From: Galeruca laticollis
Lineage: Eukaryota > Arthropoda > Insecta > Coleoptera > Chrysomelidae
Reading direction: 5' to 3'
Assembly: GCA_963921935.1 (NCBI GenBank)
Contig: OY998176.1
Coordinates: forward strand, 136,102,299-136,166,298
DNA: 64,000 nt
The notes under the pieces are model-generated. The model was not told the origin of the DNA. It did not search any database and saw nothing but the letters and a program-made list of their open reading frames with translations. The position numbers and the translations under genes are program-made. Each line of letters begins with the position of its first letter. Within the stretch, counting starts at the first letter, position 1. This document shows positions 58,701 through 64,000 of this stretch, piece after piece.

Positions 58701-59104
58701 CAACTATTGTAGTGTTTGTGTAAGTTTGTCCTGGACCAATATCGCATAACGGTATATGACTTGAGTAAGATTATTTTAATGTTGGTCCTGAACAAATCAA
58801 GACCCTATTCAGAACATGGCACAAATAAGCCATAATAAGAAATGAAATTTATATTAATGAGGATATTATGTGATTATTTGATGGAGATAACAATAATAAA
58901 ACCGTAATATAGAAAGAAATTACATTAGTAGTTGTAGAAAGTGTGAAAACATTATACCATATATTGATGATTGAGCTAGCTAAAAAGGGAAAAATACGTA
59001 AAAAAATGAAGGTAAGTAAATAGAAAAAAAAAACAATTGTTTAAAACATATGTCAGAAATAATTAAATATATATTGAAAACTAATACACTACTATATTTA
59101 TTGT
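58701..59104. other. AT-rich stretch, possibly the LTR of the Ty3 leader that follows
   Basis: If the primer site at about 59105 is real, the bases before it should be the 3' part of an LTR, but no second copy exists in the window to confirm it. Confidence 0.25.
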
Positions 59105-59330
59105 CGCTAACAACGTGGGGCTATAATAATTAAAACTATCACAATTAACAACTAACGTGATGCTTGAAAAATTTTGGGAGGATTTGTGAAATTTAAAATA
59201 AAATAAGATGGCAAAGAGAATGACTTTGAGAGTCGGAAGGCAGGTAGGAGTTGAAAGTGGTTCGGAAGAGGAAAGGGATAAAATAAGTCATGGAATGGGA
59301 GATTATCAAGTACAGTATTTCGAACAAGAG
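59105..59330 (+). pseudogene. Ty3/gypsy leader and gag start fragment
   Basis: TTGTCGCTAACAACGTGGGG at 59101-59120 matches the primer site at 33.66 kb (shared CTAACAACGTGGGGCTAT). The gag start follows at 59208: MAKRMTLRVGRQVG then SGSEEERDKISHGMGDYQVQ, nearly the same as the start of the gag at 33.56 kb (DSGSEEEREERSHGMGDFQV). Homology ends at about 59328. So a related element left only its leader and first 40 codons. Confidence 0.75.
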
Positions 59331-59637
59331 TCAATTATTCCAGTGTTTCTATATTCTTTATCAATTCGAATCACAGTCGATCTAGCAGCTCCTAAAAAAT
59401 AAAATTTGTATACGTTAATTTCACACAAATGTACTATTTTAGATAACTTTCCCAACGTTTTTACAACTTTAAATACAATGGCATTCACCTTTGTCTCTGG
59501 TTCATCATGTGAGATTTGTTTATACAAATTCACATGTTTTGCTTCTCTGTAGACGATAAGTGGCCTAAAATTATAGAGCTCCTTTTTTTGGGAGGCGAAT
59601 GATGTCTGTTAGTACTTGGAATATTATCTGAGTCCAT
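59325..59637 (-). pseudogene. N-terminal fragment of an IS630/Tc1-like transposase
   Basis: From ATG 59637: MDSDNIPSTNRHHSPPKKRS, a frameshift near 59530, NLYKQISHDEPETKVNAIVF, and RSTVIRIDKEYRNTG. This N-terminal Pro/Ser/Lys segment plus HTH order is what I know from the insect family represented at 53.8-56.0 kb. An extra ~20 residues lie inside the HTH. No catalytic core found. Confidence 0.35.
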
Positions 59638-59939
59638 TTTCAAATTAGTCCTGACAAGAACTGTTTTTATGTTTTATTAAAACAATAACAAGAACGCATG
59701 CAAGAACAAAATGGACACTTTTGTTTACAATTTATACAATTGTCAATCAAAATATATGTCGAAAGTGCTGTGTGAAACCGGCTGGGTTTGGACCAATCTG
59801 GAATCTACAGAATTGCCAACTTAAATACAAATCAGTCCTCCTAGTTTAAAAACAGGGTATAATATACCCATTAGAATTGTTATTTTAGTGTGTACAGAAG
59901 AGTCCTATTAATAATTATAATCAACTCTTCAACAATATT

Positions 59940-61190
59940 ACTGCTACTACTAAAAGATTCATGTAAACCTCGGCCGAGCAAGCTCAAGCCAAGGTTCGGG
60001 CACTAAGTCCACTGCCGGGCCCATTGTGCCATTCCTGCTAATCATGCATCCATGAAGCCAAGTCCTCTATATTGTAAATCAGCCCAATATGGATACACAA
60101 GAAGGACTGGGATCGACTTTTTGTCAGCCAAGCCACAACCCCTACATTTGGGACTAAACCTAAGTTATGGAGGTGCCCTGTTGAGAGTCGTGCTATCTTT
60201 CTTAACCTACTCCATGGTAGTTCTGCAGCTGCCCTAGCATGTCCATCAGTCCATCCTCTCAGTAGGAGCTTGGACTGCCTTAGACCCCGTAGAGCGTTCC
60301 AGTGAGCGAGATGTTGGTTTCCCAACCAGTTCCTCGCTTCTCTATCAATTGCTTGTTTTGTAAGGCCCAAGGTCGGGCCCAGGCCGCTGAAGGGAGCTGC
60401 CGCCCCTTCCAATGCCAGTGCATCCGCCCTTTCATTATCTTCAAAACCAGAGTGGGCCGGAATCCATTCTAGCCACACTACGTTCCGCATTGCTAGGTTA
60501 GCAAGCCGTTCTCGACATTCAACAGCAAGCCCTGAGTTGATGGTATATCCACTCAGGGGCATGATGGCTGCTTGACTGTCGGAGTATCTTGTTATGTGTT
60601 GGTCTACATAACTTCTGTATATGTTTATCTGCGCACATTCCAAGATAGAGTATACCTCAGCCTGATATGCAGATATCCCCTTTCCCAAAGGAACACAAAC
60701 TTGTGTCTTTAGATTCCTAGTGCAAATTCCAGCGCCCGCCCCATCAATGGAGCATGAAGTTGTGGATTTTCCTCTCTCTCCCAGAATTCTCTATTCAGGA
60801 TCTTCACCCTATAGGGAGTTTCGGAGGAGTACCTACGCAGGCAAACATCAGTTGCAACTCCCCTGTATCTAATTCAGGGCCCTTTGCATTAGGTCTTTGA
60901 AGACGGTAATATGCCTTTCGACAACAAGGACAACGATATCATCGGCATACCCAATTGCTAGAAAGCCACCACCGTACCGTTTAGTAGTGATATAAGTTCG
61001 TCGATTTCTAGGTTACACAGAGAGGGCGAAAGAACGCCCCTCTGCGGACATCCCCTATCGACGACCACTCTTGCCACATGACCCTTGCATGAGGCCTCTA
61101 CTGTGCGGTTGCGTAGCATGGCCCCAAGCCAGTGAGTTATCATTGGCTCTATTCCATGATGTGATAGTGTAAACATGCAAATGAACATTC
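59940..61190 (-). pseudogene. I/R1-like LINE, 5'-truncated: RT end and RNase H
   Basis: Minus strand from about 61188: MITHWLGAMLRNRTVEAS, RGCPQRGVLSPSL, NLEIDELISLL, and, in another frame, FLAIGYADDIVVLVV (about 60950), all RT palm motifs with intact YADD. After a deletion, RNase H follows: DGAGAGICTRNLKT, GISAYQAEVYSILECAQ, RYSDSQAAIMPLSG, WIPAHSGFEDNERADALA (60700-60400), then LLRGWTDGHARAAAELPWSR and the tail to 60038. Composition is GC-richer than the surroundings, so it is probably a fairly young insertion. It ends next to the Harbinger transposase. Confidence 0.85.
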
Positions 61191-61221
61191 ATTTCAAATT
61201 ATTCATTTTTGTTTTGGTTAC

Positions 61222-61746
61222 AGGCTCAACTCGTATGCGATCACACACTTAAAATTAGAGATGTATTCATCGGATATCCAGGATATGTCCATGATGCTAG
61301 AGATTTCCAAACATCACCGTTATGCCAGACATTAGCTGAAAAGTGTCAAGTTTGTCATTTACTAGGAGATAGTGCATATCCTCTATTGAAATATTTATTA
61401 ACACCCTTTACAGATAGGGGCCTTTTAACTCCCCAGCAAATAAATTATAACATGAAGCATTATTCAAATAGAATCGTTATAGAGCACTGCAATGGCATAC
61501 TGAAACAAAAAATGGCGTCAACTTTATCATCTGAAAATAAGAAAAAATCGAAATAATGTACATTTCATAAGAGCCTGTTGTGTTGTACACAATTTAACAC
61601 TGTCTGAAGGAAATATTAAAGTAGATGAGCAACATAAAGGACATGGAGAAGTGCTGGAAAACCCTGAGAGTATAGAAAATGAAATGGGAGAGGATTTTAA
61701 TGATATTGAGCGACGAAATTATATTGTTAATACTCTTGGTCATTGA
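61222..61746 (+). pseudogene. PIF/Harbinger transposase (HARBI1-like), C-terminal half
   Basis: Frame from about 61222: AQLVCDHTLKIRDVFIGYPG, SVHDARDFQTSP-like block (YVHDARDFQTSPLCQ), HLLGDSAYPLLKYLL (second Asp), RIVIEHCNGILKQK (Glu). After a one-base shift near 61535: NNVHFIRACCVVHNLTL and a C-terminal acidic end to 61746. The text just before (TTTTGTTTTGGTTACAG) looks like an intron acceptor, and the first catalytic Asp would lie in an upstream exon not seen because the LINE abuts here. PIF/Harbinger transposase needs a Myb-like partner, which was not found. Confidence 0.8.
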
Positions 61747-63062
61747 AGGAGGAATAATTTTTCAGTTTTAATATTTTTGTGTTAGTTTTGTTAAAATTTG
61801 ATATAATATACAGTTTTAAATCATTCGGTTTAATAAAAAAAGAATAATATTTAACTGGATTGAAATTTGAACTTTGAAAGTTTTTTGAATATCTAGATAT
61901 TTTCTGAAGAGTATTTCTTTCAGATACAGGGCACTTGCAGCTTCTGCTATAATTCAAACAATTAATTGATGGTTTTTTTCCTAATTACGTTGACAAAATT
62001 GAAACATCTACGAAATAGCAATTTAATTAACCTCCTAGTTTTTTTCTGAGAATACAGTGTATGCATCACAAAGTGGTAATTATAATACTATTTTTGGGCA
62101 ACGTTTCAACATTGAAAAAATTCTACCGTCTCTTATTTTGAGAAAATCTATACAAATATCTCAGAAATGGTAAAAATTATGAAGGCGGTAAAAATGGAGG
62201 GAACCAGCCTTATTTTCGAAGATGCAATTTCTTTTACATATAAAAGTTGACTGGTAGTTAATCTTTTCTTTCTAGAGGCCATCCACAACTGTTTGGAGTA
62301 TAGTGTGCATTGTACTAAAAATTCAGTCAGTTGCAAATGCTCTCTAAAACACATCCTCAAAAGAATAAATACGTCGAAGAATTAGGCACCCTATTTTTTT
62401 AAGTGTCAACATTTATTATAGAAAAAATAATGTATCCATTGCTCAGCAACCCAGACATGTAAATAAAGCAATATTATCCGAAATATAATTTTATTTCTTT
62501 ATAAGTTTATGAACTGAAAAATCTGAAACAAAACAGAACATTCTGAAACTTAACAAAGTATTGCATTATATTATAGTATATTCTCATAAACTGAATGAAG
62601 AAACCAAATGAATTTTCAACAGAAAATATTCTCGAGTCAAAATGTACCAAAATCATTCTTCATAGTACTAATTCTATCACAGTAAAAAGTAGTAATAATT
62701 GAAATATTCTGAAAAAAATTATTAAAAATATAATAAACTAGTCTATCACAGTGTAATCACAGCAAAGTGTTGATTCTAACTCAACTAAAAACATATACTC
62801 AAATAAAAAATAACATTCCATAAAGACTCTCAATTCTGACACAGTGTTTAGAATTAAAACGAAAAAACTAAAAAGACAAAAAATATCTCTGAATAATATA
62901 TTGAACAATATTAATATTCATGAAATTAACTGTCTCGACTCTTACTTCGTGGAATCTACTCATATTAGTGTTTTAAATGAAACTCAACGTTTCTAGTTAA
63001 TTCCACAATATAATAAAAGTTATTGAAAATTCTAAAAAATTGACAATTGTTTCAATAACTGA
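61747..63062. other. AT-rich interval without gene
   Basis: Short motif-free frames on both strands. The last 100 bases (62962-63062) are shared with 46.9 kb. Confidence 0.4.
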
Positions 63063-63208
63063 ATATCATCGTCAGAATGACAGAAGTTACATTTCATTTG
63101 ATGCCTACCTGATGATTAGTAGTTATTTCATCGTCTAGCCAAAAATAACTACTAATCATCAGGTAGGCATCAAATGAAATGTAACTTCTGTCATTCTGAC
63201 AATGATAT
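63063..63208. repeat. Large palindrome: 66 bp arms, 14 nt loop
   Basis: Arms 63063-63128 and 63143-63208 are reverse complements with a single mismatch (63070/63201); the inner 58 bp (63071-63128 / 63143-63200) are perfect. The loop is CATCGTCTAGCCAA. One arm and its flank also occur, non-palindromic, at 46785-46960. Confidence 0.95.
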
Positions 63209-63452
63209 CACTGATCAACACTAATTTTATTGTCAACAATATTTGGGCGAATTGGCTATAATTTTGGAGATATATTATCAAAATATGATAAGATAGAGAA
63301 AAATATCAATTTAATAGATCAATGGCCATTATAAGCAACTTTTAGTAAAAAATATTAAAGTGGTTTCAAAAAAAGAGAAACGAAAAAATAATAAAACTCA
63401 TTTATTGATTAGGTATAACAGCAAAGAAATAATTTAATTTAAAAAATTACAT

Positions 63453-64000
63453 CTAATTCGTAGGAAAGAAGCTCTTTTTGTAGGATTTTCTTTCATGAGG
63501 ACCGTCAGGTACATCACGTTGGAGACTCCAACAATAGTCTGCCATCATATGATGATCCCCTCTGCCCTGATACCTTACCTCCATCTCCTTTATATCCTGG
63601 TGGAACCGTTCCCCTTGTTCCTCACTGAAATTGCCAAGATTGTCGGGAAATTTATCCAAGTGGCTATGAAGAAAGTGTACTTTATTACTCATATTAGTAC
63701 CCAAGTTTTTAAAGTTTAATAACATCTGTTGCACTAATTTCTCGTAATTGTCCGCTTTGTGATTACCCAAGAAATTTTTAACTACCATAACAAAGCTACA
63801 CCAAGCAGCAGATTCAAGTGTCGTCATGTGATTTGTAAAATTAGAGTCCTTAATAAGTTTGCGAATTTGAGGGCCATCAAAAATACCCACTTTTAGCTTT
63901 TCCATACTTAGCCTAGGAAACGATCTACAAATGTATTTGAAGCTCTCGCCATGTTTACTGAAAGCCTTAACAAATTGTTTCATTAGTCCTAACTTGATGT
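63453..64000 (-). CDS. Uncharacterised conserved arthropod protein, right-edge partial
   Basis: The frame is open from the right edge (in-frame codons IKLGL precede ATG at 63983) to a stop at 63453 with no defect. Notable stretches: GIFDGPQIRKLIKDSNF, AWCSFVMVVKNFLGNHKADN, HFLHSHLDKFPDNLGNFSEE, QGERFHQDIKEMEVRYQGRG and MMADYCWSLQRD. I recall very similar sequences occurring many times in arthropod genomes (aphids, beetles, spiders), usually unannotated, which suggests a mobile-element protein rather than a single-copy gene. His/Asp/Glu-rich motifs (HSHLD, EEQGERFHQD) hint at a catalytic core, but I cannot name the family. It is the best preserved frame of the right half. Confidence 0.6.
   Translation of the reverse strand, partial: IKLGLMKQFVKAFSKHGESFKYICRSFPRLSMEKLKVGIFDGPQIRKLIKDSNFTNHMTTLESAAWCSFVMVVKNFLGNHKADNYEKLVQQMLLNFKNLGTNMSNKVHFLHSHLDKFPDNLGNFSEEQGERFHQDIKEMEVRYQGRGDHHMMADYCWSLQRDVPDGPHERKSYKKSFFPTN

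Noticed and set aside
59392..59434. GT...AG intron inside the transposase N-terminal fragment
   Set aside because: Removing it (or the 56 nt alternative) breaks the frame that continues across it.

Overview
This 64 kb window is AT-rich eukaryotic DNA made almost entirely of transposable elements. The mix of families points to an arthropod, most likely an insect: an RTE-clade LINE, a CR1/jockey-like LINE with a PHD-type ORF1, I/R1-like LINEs with RNase H, Ty3/gypsy elements, four Penelope-like elements (PLEs) with GIY-YIG domains, Tigger/pogo, Tc1/mariner and PIF/Harbinger. I found no convincing host gene, rRNA, tRNA or CRISPR array. The best candidate for a non-TE or unclassified gene is an intact reading frame that runs off the right edge.

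Layout: 1-1370 holds pieces of a Ty3 gag and integrase and a DDE transposase scrap. 2698-7856 is a Tigger/pogo transposon bounded by inverted repeats and TA, with a decayed Ty3 element inserted in its transposase. 7926-9493 is a Tc1-like element carrying a nested solo LTR. 10.9-14.6 kb is a CR1/jockey-like LINE (minus). 16.2-19.0 kb holds a small TA-flanked transposon, a LINE ORF1 piece, a Ty3 gag and a small membrane-protein frame before gag. 19.4-24.8 kb holds two PLEs, the first with a 960 bp tandem duplication. 25.2-39.0 kb is a Ty3/gypsy element (minus) with ~2 kb LTRs, its 5' LTR split by a plus-strand I/R1-like LINE. 39-42 kb shows little beyond a second Ty3 leader. 42.1-46.6 kb holds two more PLEs in opposite orientation, one with inverted terminal repeats and a SINE inside. 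47-49.3 kb carries scraps. 49.9-53.2 kb is a full-length RTE LINE with target duplications. 53.8-56.0 kb is a complete Tc1/mariner-type element with an unusually long D-to-E catalytic spacing. 56-62 kb holds gag, mariner, Ty3 leader, LINE and Harbinger fragments. 63.0-63.2 kb is a large perfect palindrome, and the right edge carries the open frame mentioned above.

Almost every element is dead, often by loss of the catalytic residue itself: Tigger lost its third Asp, the Tc1 element has a stop at the catalytic Glu, the RTE RT lacks its FADD box and one Ty3 RT has two catalytic Asp changed. The best preserved enzymes are the pol of the 28-31 kb Ty3 element and the RT of the LINE inside its LTR.

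No new multi-gene system is evident. The most unusual signals are (1) repeated fold-back signatures (palindromes and inverted duplications) at four places, (2) a small, possibly myristoylated single-pass membrane protein frame upstream of a Ty3 gag, (3) duplicated primer-binding-site blocks in Ty3 leaders, (4) hammerhead-like motifs in the PLE terminal repeats and (5) the DD82E transposon. All assignments come from reading the sequence and translations; no database search was run.
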